From Bacteriovoracaceae bacterium UBA6200 (GTDB lineage Bacteria; Bdellovibrionota; Bacteriovoracia; Bacteriovoracales; Bacteriovoracaceae): 64,000 nucleotides of DNA. Below are positions 16,876-25,752 of the stretch, piece by piece. The stretch is from assembly GCA_002422605.1 (NCBI GenBank), contig DISW01000019.1, forward strand, positions 62,001 to 126,000. Reading direction: 5' to 3'. Positions within the stretch are counted from its first letter, which is position 1. Each line of letters starts with the position of its first letter. Below the pieces are notes generated by a model. The model was given only the letters and a program-made list of their open reading frames with translations. It was not told the DNA's origin and searched no databases. The position numbers and the translations under genes are program-made.

Positions 16876-17842
16876 ATATCCTTATCTCCTTTGGATTGGC
16901 GTTGTGGCAGGCATTCTGTGGGCGCTTGATTACTGGAAAGTTTTTCAGAAAGCTCAGGTGTATTTTCCACCCGGTCAAGGGGATTTTCTCTGGTGGAAAA
17001 AAGGCTTGCGGGCCCTTTTGTTTTTAACCGGAGTCGCCGGTTGGGGATTTTTAAGCTATTCCCTTATGCAGCCTCGCTTTCCCCAAAAAATCTCTCCCAG
17101 TAATGTTGAAGTAAATGACATCATCATCAGTATCGATGTGTCTCGCTCAATGCTGGCCGAGGATTTAAAGCCTAATCGTCTGGAAGTTGCCAAAGAAAAA
17201 ATCAGAGAATTCACCAGGATGAGACCGACCGATAGAATATCCGTCATCATCTTCTCAGAGAAAGTCTTCACACTTTTGCCACTTACGACGGATCCGGCAT
17301 TAGTTGATCAAGTCTTGTCGGAGATATCGATTGGTTACTTAGGTAGTGGAACAAACATTGGGGATGGTCTGGCCCTGGCAGTGGCGAGAGCCGTTAATTC
17401 TGAAACTAAGAATAAAGTTATTATCCTTCTCACTGATGGTGTTGCTAACGTGGGGACTCTAACCCCTATGCAGGCAGCGGAAGAAGCTAAGAAATATGGA
17501 ATTAAAGTTTATACCATCGGACTTGGAACAGATGGGGATGCGCGCATTCCGGTGGGCCCGGGTGTTTTTGGAACTCAATACCAACTCATCCCTGGCGGCT
17601 CAATAGATTATAAGACCCTCAAAGAAATCAGCGATAAGACCGGCGGTAAGTTCTATCCTGCCAAAAGTGAGAAAGCTCTGAAAGAAATTTTAAGCGATAT
17701 TCAAAAACTAGAAAAAACGGAAATTAAAGTTAATCATCAGATTGTTTACGATGAAAGATTCTATTTTTATTTGTTCCTTGGGGTCGCTCTTATATTCGCA
17801 GTCGAGGTCTTACGAAGGCTTCTTCTTAAGGATATTATATGA
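16865..17842 (+). CDS. batA: BatA: von Willebrand A domain membrane protein
   Basis: The 325-residue protein has membrane helices at about 50-68 and 300-320 with a periplasmic VWA domain between. The metal-ion site (MIDAS) is intact: DVSRS at 91-95, a Thr in GSGTNIGDG and LLTDG. BatA proteins of Bacteroides and Leptospira are linked to aerotolerance and envelope stress. Here the exact role is unknown. It overlaps the preceding gene by 11 nt and the following batB-type gene by 4 nt (ATGA). Confidence 0.88.
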   Translation: MEYKYPYLLWIGVVAGILWALDYWKVFQKAQVYFPPGQGDFLWWKKGLRALLFLTGVAGWGFLSYSLMQPRFPQKISPSNVEVNDIIISIDVSRSMLAEDLKPNRLEVAKEKIREFTRMRPTDRISVIIFSEKVFTLLPLTTDPALVDQVLSEISIGYLGSGTNIGDGLALAVARAVNSETKNKVIILLTDGVANVGTLTPMQAAEEAKKYGIKVYTIGLGTDGDARIPVGPGVFGTQYQLIPGGSIDYKTLKEISDKTGGKFYPAKSEKALKEILSDIQKLEKTEIKVNHQIVYDERFYFYLFLGVALIFAVEVLRRLLLKDII

Positions 17843-19596
17843 ATTTTAATCAACTTAATTACTGGCCAGGGCTATTAGTCATCCTCGTCGTTTTTGTTGT
17901 TCTGGTTCTGCTCCTGGAAAAACGTTTCTTTTCGTTCATTAAAACTTACTGGTTCTATAACAGAAGCTGGTTAAGTTACGTTTCCAGTTTCTTATTTATC
18001 CTTGGCATGACAGGCCTTATCTTTAGCTTACTTGATCCCAGGGGGCCTGAAGAAAGAATCAAAGCTGAGGTACCTAATGATCGCACGATCATTCTCATTG
18101 ATACTTCTGCCAGTATGTTGGCCGAAGACGTAAAACCGAGTAGGTTACAGAAAGCTGTTCTCATAGCGAAGCATTTTGCCAGAAAAGCCGCAGGTCATCA
18201 GTTATCAATCGTGGTGTTTGCTGAAATCCAGAAAAAGATCGTTCCTTTTACCAATGACATTGATCTCATCGATGCAAGATTAGACAGTATTAAGAATCTC
18301 CGGAACCAATATGGTTCATCGGCACTGACTCATGCCATACAAGAAAGCATCCAGTACTTTCGTGAAACAGGTGGTGATGCCCAAGGAAATATTCTTGTCT
18401 TAACCGATGGTGAAGAAACTTCTGAAAGTATTAATCTTAAAGTTCCTCCAGGGATCCACGTCGGATTTGTTGGTGTAGGCACTGAGCAAGGTGGTAGAAT
18501 TCCGCTGGACGATGGGAGAGGATTTCGTTTCGGTTATAAAAAAGAAAGAGGACGGGATATTACCACAAAGCTGGACGAGAAATTTTTTAAGCAGTTAGTT
18601 TCAGACATCCCATCAGCAAAGTATTGGATTGCTAATACTTACTCCCTGCCTTCGGAAGAGATTCTTAGCTTTTTTCAAGCAGAAAAAGTTAAGAGCAATA
18701 ATCAACAAGACATGGTCATTAAGCCAGTTTTGATGGAGTGGATTGTGGTCCCTTCTGTATTCCTTTTAATATTGTCTTATCTGTTTAAGACCATACGGGT
18801 TTTCTCTTTAGGCCTTCTACTTATTATCGCCCCTGGATATTCTCAGGAAGAGTCGGAAGCTCCCAAACTCACACCGGAAGTCGTCGAACAACTGGAACAG
18901 TTGCAACAAGGGAAGTTGAATAAACTGGAGAAATTAAAACTGGCCGATGATCTCCACCGCGCGGGAGCTAAACCTGAAGCGTTGGAACTTTATCAGGAAA
19001 ACCTTAATCCCAAAGTTGATAAAGATATTCCTGCTGAAGCCTATTTAAATTATGGAACAGCATTATTAGAAAAAGGTGATATCTCCAGCGGTCTGGGTGT
19101 TTACCAGAAGTTAAATGAATCCATGGATAATGGGCAGCACTCACAGAAGATTCGAGAAATCATGGACAGGAATGTAGTTTCAGCGTTCCAGCAGCAAGAG
19201 CAAAAGAAAAAAGAAGAAGAGCAGAAAAAAGAACAGGATAAAAAAGACCAGAAGAAAAAAGAATCAGGTTCTCAAGGACAATCCCAACCTCAATCAGGTG
19301 ATCAAAATAAAGACCAGAAAAAGTCTGATGGTCAGAATAAAGAGGATGAAGAGAAAGAATCCGGGGACAAGAAAGATAAAGAGAAAGATGAACCCAAGGA
19401 TGATTCAGAAGATCAGGATGAAAAGAAAAAAGATGAGGCCGGTCAGGGTGAAGAGCCAAAGCACATGCCTCCTAAAAAAATCCCTGCCAAGCTTAAGCAG
19501 CTTATGTCTGATGACCGCCAGCTTCAAATGAAAATGATTGAGAATGGTACGAAAGATCTGAACAAGAGAAAATCCAGGAAGAGTAAGGATTGGTAA
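17839..19596 (+). CDS. BatB-BatC fusion: VWA domain plus TPR and charged tail
   Basis: The 585-residue product joins two usually separate proteins. Residues 1-320 are BatB-like: two N-terminal membrane helices, a VWA domain with DTSAS MIDAS motif (88-92) and VLTDGEET, and a third helix near 300-320. Residues about 340-440 contain TPR-type helical repeats (for example AEAYLNYGTALLEKGD), as in BatC. A very charged Lys/Glu/Asp/Gln tail (about 450-555) follows, ending in a conserved-looking segment (KLKQLMSDDRQLQMK). The start overlaps batA as ATGA, and the stop overlaps batD as TAATG. The tail should be natively disordered. Confidence 0.85.
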   Translation: MNFNQLNYWPGLLVILVVFVVLVLLLEKRFFSFIKTYWFYNRSWLSYVSSFLFILGMTGLIFSLLDPRGPEERIKAEVPNDRTIILIDTSASMLAEDVKPSRLQKAVLIAKHFARKAAGHQLSIVVFAEIQKKIVPFTNDIDLIDARLDSIKNLRNQYGSSALTHAIQESIQYFRETGGDAQGNILVLTDGEETSESINLKVPPGIHVGFVGVGTEQGGRIPLDDGRGFRFGYKKERGRDITTKLDEKFFKQLVSDIPSAKYWIANTYSLPSEEILSFFQAEKVKSNNQQDMVIKPVLMEWIVVPSVFLLILSYLFKTIRVFSLGLLLIIAPGYSQEESEAPKLTPEVVEQLEQLQQGKLNKLEKLKLADDLHRAGAKPEALELYQENLNPKVDKDIPAEAYLNYGTALLEKGDISSGLGVYQKLNESMDNGQHSQKIREIMDRNVVSAFQQQEQKKKEEEQKKEQDKKDQKKKESGSQGQSQPQSGDQNKDQKKSDGQNKEDEEKESGDKKDKEKDEPKDDSEDQDEKKKDEAGQGEEPKHMPPKKIPAKLKQLMSDDRQLQMKMIENGTKDLNKRKSRKSKDW

Positions 19597-21260
19597 TGAA
19601 ATTATTTAGTTTTCTATTGTTATTCATTTTAAGTTTTAGTGCGCTAGGAAGCGAATTGAAAATAGAGGTAAGTCCTACACGTCCGGTTGCCGGAGAGATG
19701 TTTGAAGTCTACTTCAGGGTCTTTACCGACGCTCAGGAAGAACCTGTCATTAACTTTAGTCCAAGTAACGTTGAGGTGGCAGGAAAATCCAATCAAGGAG
19801 TCTCTACCCGGACTGTTTATGCCAATGGTAAGCTCACTGTTACGCGGGAACTTACCATCGTTTATGAACTCATTGCCACCCGGGCAGGCACATCATACTT
19901 AAGAGATATTACTGTGCAATTGGGTCCTGAGAAAATAAAGCATCCTTCATTAAGCATAAACATTTTAAATGAACCAGAAGTCAAGGCTGATGCCTTTGTT
20001 ATGGCCGATATTCCCAAGAAATCATTATTCTTAGGTGAAGGATTTGTTGTCCGTTATTATTTATACTCTAAAGTTCCAATCAGTAATCTGGATGTAAAAG
20101 AGTATCCTAAGCTGGATAAATTTCTAAAAAGGTATCTCCAAGAACCAGATAGATCTGAGCGCGTCTCAATTGATGGAGAAATTTATACACGTACTTTAAT
20201 CTATGCCGCTAAATTATTTCCGGAAAAGTTAGGCACTTTAAAGGTTGATCCTTTACGACTAACTGTTACTTATCCGGTTGGCAGAGCAGCTGACCCGTTT
20301 GGGGCCTTCGGTCTTAATCGGGATTTTAAAACAAGAGCAATTAGTAGTGAGACCATTAACATAGAAGTTAAGCCGCTTCCTGCGCCACAGCCCCCTCATT
20401 TTAGCGGGCTGGTCGGAACTCACGATATTCAACTGCACGTGGGGAGCAGTAAACTCATTGTGAACGAGCCTTTGGAAATTAAACTAACGGTAAGCGGAGT
20501 TGGTGCATTGGAGAACTTAGAAGCACCTAGTTTAATCAAGGGCCCGGGACTTGAGGAGTTTGATACAAACGGGGACCTTAAGGTTAATAATTCTGATACT
20601 GCCACCAAGGTTTTTGATTACACCTTTTTGGCAAAAGAAAATCAGACCATTCCGGCGAAAGAAATTGTTTTGAGCTACCTGGATCCCGATACTGAGAAGT
20701 ATGTTCCGATTAGTTTAAATATCCCTGAAATAACAATTGCGGGTGGTCAGGCAAAACCACTTAAAAAAGATGAACCTCAGAAGGAAAAGAAAATTGTTAA
20801 CCAACCTCAACCAGCAGAGGTTGAACCAGATTTTTATGCACCAATCACAAACAAAGAATGGGAATGGCGGTCATGGATTCCTCAAATAAATCTCGCACTC
20901 GCTTTGATGGCAGTCCTTATTTCATTTGGCTGGATATTAAAAAATAAAAGCTTCACTGGATTCCACTTTAATTCCGAGATTCCATCAGCTTTAAAAAAGG
21001 ATAAGTTTGACCTAAGCGAGTTTGTTAAGTGGATCACACCCCTAATTAAAAAGACCGGTAAGTCGCCTCTGGCCATTATTAAAGAATCGACCATGAACGA
21101 TGGTTCAAAACAATATTTTATTGATTTATTAGAATCCAATGACTACAAATCATTCTCAAGTCAGAAATCTGAGATGGCTTATAAGTATGATGCAGCTCAT
21201 TTTAAAGAACTTAGTAAGTATATAGAGAGTGCCAATGAAAATTCTTCCCAACCTTCTTGA
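19596..21260 (+). CDS. batD: BatD-like protein
   Basis: The roughly 554-residue protein has a signal peptide, a long periplasmic beta-sandwich region with the BatD-type opening (VSPTRPVAGEMFEVYFRV), a membrane helix near 428-448 and a cytoplasmic tail. BatD is the largest periplasmic component of Bat clusters; its molecular role is unknown. I place the start at the ATG at 19596, which overlaps the upstream TAA, rather than at the TTG 6 nt earlier. Its 3' end overlaps ribF by 26 nt. Confidence 0.85.
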   Translation: MKLFSFLLLFILSFSALGSELKIEVSPTRPVAGEMFEVYFRVFTDAQEEPVINFSPSNVEVAGKSNQGVSTRTVYANGKLTVTRELTIVYELIATRAGTSYLRDITVQLGPEKIKHPSLSINILNEPEVKADAFVMADIPKKSLFLGEGFVVRYYLYSKVPISNLDVKEYPKLDKFLKRYLQEPDRSERVSIDGEIYTRTLIYAAKLFPEKLGTLKVDPLRLTVTYPVGRAADPFGAFGLNRDFKTRAISSETINIEVKPLPAPQPPHFSGLVGTHDIQLHVGSSKLIVNEPLEIKLTVSGVGALENLEAPSLIKGPGLEEFDTNGDLKVNNSDTATKVFDYTFLAKENQTIPAKEIVLSYLDPDTEKYVPISLNIPEITIAGGQAKPLKKDEPQKEKKIVNQPQPAEVEPDFYAPITNKEWEWRSWIPQINLALALMAVLISFGWILKNKSFTGFHFNSEIPSALKKDKFDLSEFVKWITPLIKKTGKSPLAIIKESTMNDGSKQYFIDLLESNDYKSFSSQKSEMAYKYDAAHFKELSKYIESANENSSQPS

Positions 21261-22179
21261 TATTCCCAAAACTGCCGAGGGCATTCAACCTGCCATAGGC
21301 GTTACTTTGGGGAATTTTGATGGGGTCCATTTAGGCCATCGGGATTTATTGAAAAAAATTAAATCTGATTGCCTGAAGAATAATCTTTTGTTTGTCGTGG
21401 TCACTTTCGTTCCACATCCCCAAAAAATTTTACAACCTGATAAAGAACGGTTTCTGATTAATAGTTATGAGCAGCGGAGAGATTTGTTAAGCGAAATAGG
21501 GGTAGATGTCCTGGTTGAGCTGAATTTTACCCGGGATTTCAGTACACTTAAAGCCGAAGAGTTTCTGAATAAGTACCTTGTGAGTTATCCTGAGTTAAAA
21601 AAGTTATATTTAGGATATGACTTTGCGTTTGGGGCAAACAAGGAAGGTGATTTTGATTTAGTTAGAAACGTGTGCCAACCACTGGATATAGAAATTGAAA
21701 TACAACCGAAGTTTGAACATGAGGGAATTGTCGTATCTTCCAGTTTAATTAGAAATCTTCTTCTTTCAGGCAACATCGATGAAGTGGAGAAGATTTTAGA
21801 TCGCCCCTTCCATCTGGAAGGAGTTGTGGTTAAGGGTGAAGGTCGGGGTAAGAAAATCGGTTTTCCCACAGCTAATATTCATGCCTCCCCGGATCTGATC
21901 ATTCCGCAGAAAGGTGTCTATGTTACTCGCACCATTTATAAAGGCATGACCTATCAATCGGTAACCAATGTTGGCAATAATCCAACTTTTAAGGATAGTG
22001 ACCAGCTTTCTATTGAAACCAATCTCTTTGATTTTGATTCCGACATCTATGGAGAAGTTCTTAATATTCAGTTCTTAAAGAAAATCAGAGATGAGAGAAA
22101 GTTCTCGACAGTTAATGCTTTAATCGATCAAATTAAATCAGATATTCAAACGGCTCGAGATTATTTGAGGGAAATTTGA
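21235..22179 (+). CDS. ribF: Bifunctional riboflavin kinase/FAD synthetase
   Basis: RibF phosphorylates riboflavin to FMN and adenylates FMN to FAD. The N-terminal FAD synthetase half has the nucleotidyltransferase motif GNFDGVHLGH (about 27-36) and VTFVPHP. The C-terminal kinase half has GRGKKIGFPTANI and GVYVT followed by NVGNNPTF. At about 314 residues it is of normal length. The ATG at 21235 is chosen over the in-frame GTG at 21229. The gene begins inside the end of batD, and its stop overlaps the aroE start as TTGA. Confidence 0.94.
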   Translation: MKILPNLLDIPKTAEGIQPAIGVTLGNFDGVHLGHRDLLKKIKSDCLKNNLLFVVVTFVPHPQKILQPDKERFLINSYEQRRDLLSEIGVDVLVELNFTRDFSTLKAEEFLNKYLVSYPELKKLYLGYDFAFGANKEGDFDLVRNVCQPLDIEIEIQPKFEHEGIVVSSSLIRNLLLSGNIDEVEKILDRPFHLEGVVVKGEGRGKKIGFPTANIHASPDLIIPQKGVYVTRTIYKGMTYQSVTNVGNNPTFKDSDQLSIETNLFDFDSDIYGEVLNIQFLKKIRDERKFSTVNALIDQIKSDIQTARDYLREI

Positions 22180-22880
22180 AACTAGGACTATTAGGTTACC
22201 CTATTGCTCACTCTCTCTCTCCCAAGTTGTATCGGGATTTATTGGGCCATCGGCTCACTTCCTATGACTTATTTCCTTTTAGTGAAAAGCGTGAAGTCCC
22301 TCCATTGAGCTATTTTAAGGAGCGTCTTGATGGTTTAAATATCACTTCTCCTTATAAGAACCATTTTATTGATCAGGTAACCATTCCATCCCCCTTGGTT
22401 AAGAAAATTGGTGCAGTTAACACCCTGGCCTTTGCCGGTGAAGAGGTTTTTGCAACTAATACTGATCTTGTGGCGGTAGAAGAAATTCTAAAACGTTATA
22501 AGAAACAATATTCTGATCTGGAGTTAATCATCCTGGGAGATGGAGTGATGGGCCAGATGACGGCCTTAGTGGCGGAAAACTTACTTTTACCTTTCCGACA
22601 GTTTTCACGTAAAAAAAATCCGGATATCGAACATATGGATTTTTCTTTTTTATCCAAGGGAAGTAGTCAGATATTAATTATCAATGCTTGTTCACGGGCC
22701 TTTAAATTTCAGGGGCGATTTTCAGGCAAAGAATTATTCTGGGACTATAATTACAATTTTCCCTCTCATCAGCATATCATCACTCAGGTAAAATCATACA
22801 ACGATGGTCAGGAGCTCTTAGAATTGCAAGCAAGGGCCGCCATTAAATTCTGGAACGAAGTTATCCCTAAACTTAAGTAA
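22176..22880 (+). CDS. aroE: Shikimate dehydrogenase
   Basis: AroE reduces 3-dehydroshikimate with NADPH in aromatic amino-acid synthesis. The 234-residue product has the substrate motif AHSLSP, the catalytic Lys in NITSPYKN, NTD (about 93-95), a nucleotide-binding glycine stretch LGDGVMGQ, and a C-terminal Gln-x-x-Ala helix. It is shorter than the typical 270 residues, mainly in the C-terminal half. The start is TTG inside the ribF stop (TTGA), showing translational coupling to ribF. The second aromatic-pathway gene of the window, aroQ, is 14 kb away. Confidence 0.9.
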   Translation: MKLGLLGYPIAHSLSPKLYRDLLGHRLTSYDLFPFSEKREVPPLSYFKERLDGLNITSPYKNHFIDQVTIPSPLVKKIGAVNTLAFAGEEVFATNTDLVAVEEILKRYKKQYSDLELIILGDGVMGQMTALVAENLLLPFRQFSRKKNPDIEHMDFSFLSKGSSQILIINACSRAFKFQGRFSGKELFWDYNYNFPSHQHIITQVKSYNDGQELLELQARAAIKFWNEVIPKLK

Positions 22881-22893
22881 TGAATAATCCGAA

Positions 22894-22909
22894 AGATAGT
22901 ACATACTAT
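22894..22909. repeat. Palindrome in the pilB upstream region
   Basis: ATAGTA-CA-TACTAT is a near-perfect dyad 19 nt before the pilB start. The 10-mer AGATAGTACA that contains its left half recurs upstream of pilA at 27092-27101. It could be a shared regulator site. Confidence 0.35.
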
Positions 22910-22927
22910 TAAGGGGTTATTTAATTC

Positions 22928-24598
22928 ATGATTCGCAAAGAGTTCATTGAAATCGTCACTAATACAGGGATGGCAACTTTAAAAGAGTTGCGCCGTCTTT
23001 CTATGGGTAGAGATGATGAAATCAATGAATTTGAACTTTTGCAAATGCCTTACTTTGATGAAAATAAATTTGCTAAAATTTGTTCCGAAAAATTTGGTGT
23101 TACATTTATTGATCTTAGAAATGCTAAAGTTCCCGCTGATACTCTTTCCATTCTCAAAAAAAGACTAGTCGTAAAATATCGTTCCATTCCAATTCAAAAA
23201 ACCGGAACGAAGGTTACTTTTGCGACTTTCGATCCAAGTGTGATTGTTGAAGCGAATAAAGAGCTTTCTGATGTTTTTAAAAAACAAACTGAATTCATTC
23301 TTACTAATATATCCTCTTGGAGAAAGCTCTATAGTGGAATCAAGGATTCAGTTGATGATTTGATTAATAATATTCAAGAAGTGACCGCCAGTACTCCGTC
23401 TGATGAAAATATAAAAGCTGAAGATATTTCAGATGACGTGGTAACTTTCGTTAATCGTCTTCTAGCTGAAGCTTTTGTGAAAAAAGCTTCCGATATCCAC
23501 GTTGAACCTTATGAGAAAATATTTCGTGTACGTTTCAGGATTGATGGAAATCTTGTAGAAGTAGCCCAGCCTCCTAAGAGTATGATGGCCCCTGTTCTAT
23601 CGCGTTTAAAAATTATGTCTCAAATGGATATTTCAGAAAAAAGAAAACCTCAGGACGGCCGTATTAAGCTCCTGATTGGTGCTAATCCTATCGATTACCG
23701 TGTCTCATCTTTACCAACTTTATTTGGTGAGAAGATTGTTTTACGGCTTTTGGATTCTTCCAACCTTCAATTAGATATGACAAAGTTAGGATTTGAACAA
23801 AAGCAATTAGATGTATTTAAAGAAGGGATTCATCGTCCTTTTGGAATGTGTCTGGTAACGGGTCCCACAGGTTCGGGGAAAACAACGACTCTCTATTCAG
23901 CGATAGCTGATCTTAATACTCCTGATAATAATATTTCCACAGCTGAAGATCCTGTTGAGTTTAACCTGGAAGGCATTAATCAGGTGAACGTTCGAAAAGA
24001 AGTGGGCTTAACCTTTGCAACCGCTCTTAAAGCCTTCCTCCGACAGGACCCTGATATCATCATGGTAGGAGAGATTCGTGATTTAGAAGTTGGAGAAATT
24101 GCCGTTGAAGCAGCTCTTACAGGACATTTAGTTTTATCTACTCTTCACACAAATGATGCTCCCGCAACAGTGACCCGTCTTCTTAATATGGGTATTGAAC
24201 CATTTTTGGTGGTGGCCGCCCTTAACGTTATTGTGGCCCAAAGATTATGCCGTAAAATTTGTATCAATTGTCGTGAAGAAAAAAAAGCCACACCGGATGA
24301 ACTTATGGCCTGTGGTTTTGCCCCGGCTTCGGCCGAAAGAATAAAAATCTACCATGGTAAAGGTTGCGAAACCTGCAACAATACCGGCTATAAAGGCCGC
24401 GTCGCTATTTACGAAGTCTTAGCAGTTACTCCGAGAGTACGAGAACTGATTTTAAGAAACGCTTCGTCCGATGATATTAAAAAACAGGCGATTCGAGATG
24501 GGATGAAAACCTTGAGGATGTCAGCTTTAACTAAAGTGGCTCAAGGATTAACGACTTTGGAAGAAGCCGTATCGAATTCAGCCTCGGATCAGCTATAG
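22928..24598 (+). CDS. pilB: Type IV pilus extension ATPase PilB
   Basis: PilB is the hexameric cytoplasmic motor that drives pilus extension. The 556-residue protein has an N-terminal MshEN-type domain and the GspE/PilB ATPase core. The core carries Walker A (GPTGSGKTTT, about 313), the Asp box (AEDPVEF) and the His box region (LSTLHTNDA). A zinc-binding tetracysteine module (CRKICINC and CETCNN) follows. The ATG at 22928 has an AAGGGG site 12 nt upstream. It is the first gene of the pil cluster, after a short gap that holds a palindrome. Confidence 0.95.
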   Translation: MIRKEFIEIVTNTGMATLKELRRLSMGRDDEINEFELLQMPYFDENKFAKICSEKFGVTFIDLRNAKVPADTLSILKKRLVVKYRSIPIQKTGTKVTFATFDPSVIVEANKELSDVFKKQTEFILTNISSWRKLYSGIKDSVDDLINNIQEVTASTPSDENIKAEDISDDVVTFVNRLLAEAFVKKASDIHVEPYEKIFRVRFRIDGNLVEVAQPPKSMMAPVLSRLKIMSQMDISEKRKPQDGRIKLLIGANPIDYRVSSLPTLFGEKIVLRLLDSSNLQLDMTKLGFEQKQLDVFKEGIHRPFGMCLVTGPTGSGKTTTLYSAIADLNTPDNNISTAEDPVEFNLEGINQVNVRKEVGLTFATALKAFLRQDPDIIMVGEIRDLEVGEIAVEAALTGHLVLSTLHTNDAPATVTRLLNMGIEPFLVVAALNVIVAQRLCRKICINCREEKKATPDELMACGFAPASAERIKIYHGKGCETCNNTGYKGRVAIYEVLAVTPRVRELILRNASSDDIKKQAIRDGMKTLRMSALTKVAQGLTTLEEAVSNSASDQL

Positions 24599-24607
24599 GA
24601 GTTAGTT

Positions 24608-25750
24608 ATGGGTTCAGGAGATAATACTAGTACCAGCACCAGGACCAATGTTGAACAAGGTATTGGTAATATACAGATTCAACAATTATTTAAGGTTATG
24701 GTCGATAACAATGCATCGGATTTGCATCTGACTGTTGGTAGTGCGCCGGGTATGAGAATCAGTGGCGATATCGTCAGAGTGAAAGTTGGAAGTTTAACTC
24801 CTGATGATACCAAGAGGCTGATTTATCAAATTTTAACTGAAAAGCAAAAAGCTGATCTAGAAAAGAATCTGGATTTAGACTTTTCATTTGGTATTAAAGG
24901 TCTGGCACGATTCAGGGCGAACGTTTTCTATTCAAAGGGGTCAGTCGCAGCTGTCTTCCGCCAGATTCCAAGTTTGATTCCAGACTTTGATGCCCTTGGT
25001 TTGCCTCCTGTCTTACTTGAAATGGTTAATGTTTCCAGCGGCCTTTTCCTGGTTACCGGTCCAACTGGTTCCGGTAAATCAACTACCTTAGCTTCAATTA
25101 TTGATAAATTAAATTCTAGCTCTCCAAGCCATATCATAACTCTTGAAGATCCTATCGAGTTTGTTCACCAGCACAAGTTATCAATTGTTAACCAACGTGA
25201 AGTTGGTGCTGACACAATTAGTTTTGGTAGAGGTATTAAATCACTTTTAAGACAGGATCCTGATATTGTCCTGGTTGGTGAGCTTCGTGACCCTGAAACG
25301 ATTGAAGCAGCATTAACGATTGCAGAGACGGGACACGTAGTATTTGGAACATTACATACAAACTCTACAGTTCAAACCATTAACCGTATTATTAACGTTT
25401 TTGCTCACGATCAACAAGAGCAGATTAGAACTCTGCTTTCTTTCGTTCTACAAGGGGTAATCGCTCAGCAACTCTTGCCACGTGTTCCTAAGGGAAGGGC
25501 ATTGGTTCAGGAAATATTACGTATTACACCTGCGATTAGAAACTTGATTCGGGAAGATAAAGTCCACCAAATCTATTCTCAAATGCAGATTGGTCAGGAA
25601 GAGACTGGCATGAATACTATGAACCAACATATTAAAAAACATCTTGATTCTGGTATAATCTCTACTGAAACAGCAATGACCTATTCTAACAACCCAGAAG
25701 AACTAACTCGTATGCTCGGACTTAGTAATATGAAGGGAAGAACGAAGTAG
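24608..25750 (+). CDS. pilT: Type IV pilus retraction ATPase PilT
   Basis: PilT depolymerises the pilus to generate pulling force. The 380-residue product has the PilT/GspE fold with Walker A (GPTGSGKST, about 150), ILTLEDP-type Asp box (ITLEDPIEF), Walker B (DIVLVGELRD) and His box (FGTLHTNS). It also has the retraction-specific C-terminal AIRNLIRE motif, which separates PilT from PilB. It lacks the tetracysteine module. An N-terminal Ser/Thr-rich extension of about 20 residues precedes the core. It lies 9 nt after pilB. Confidence 0.95.
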   Translation: MGSGDNTSTSTRTNVEQGIGNIQIQQLFKVMVDNNASDLHLTVGSAPGMRISGDIVRVKVGSLTPDDTKRLIYQILTEKQKADLEKNLDLDFSFGIKGLARFRANVFYSKGSVAAVFRQIPSLIPDFDALGLPPVLLEMVNVSSGLFLVTGPTGSGKSTTLASIIDKLNSSSPSHIITLEDPIEFVHQHKLSIVNQREVGADTISFGRGIKSLLRQDPDIVLVGELRDPETIEAALTIAETGHVVFGTLHTNSTVQTINRIINVFAHDQQEQIRTLLSFVLQGVIAQQLLPRVPKGRALVQEILRITPAIRNLIREDKVHQIYSQMQIGQEETGMNTMNQHIKKHLDSGIISTETAMTYSNNPEELTRMLGLSNMKGRTK

Positions 25751-25752
25751 TT

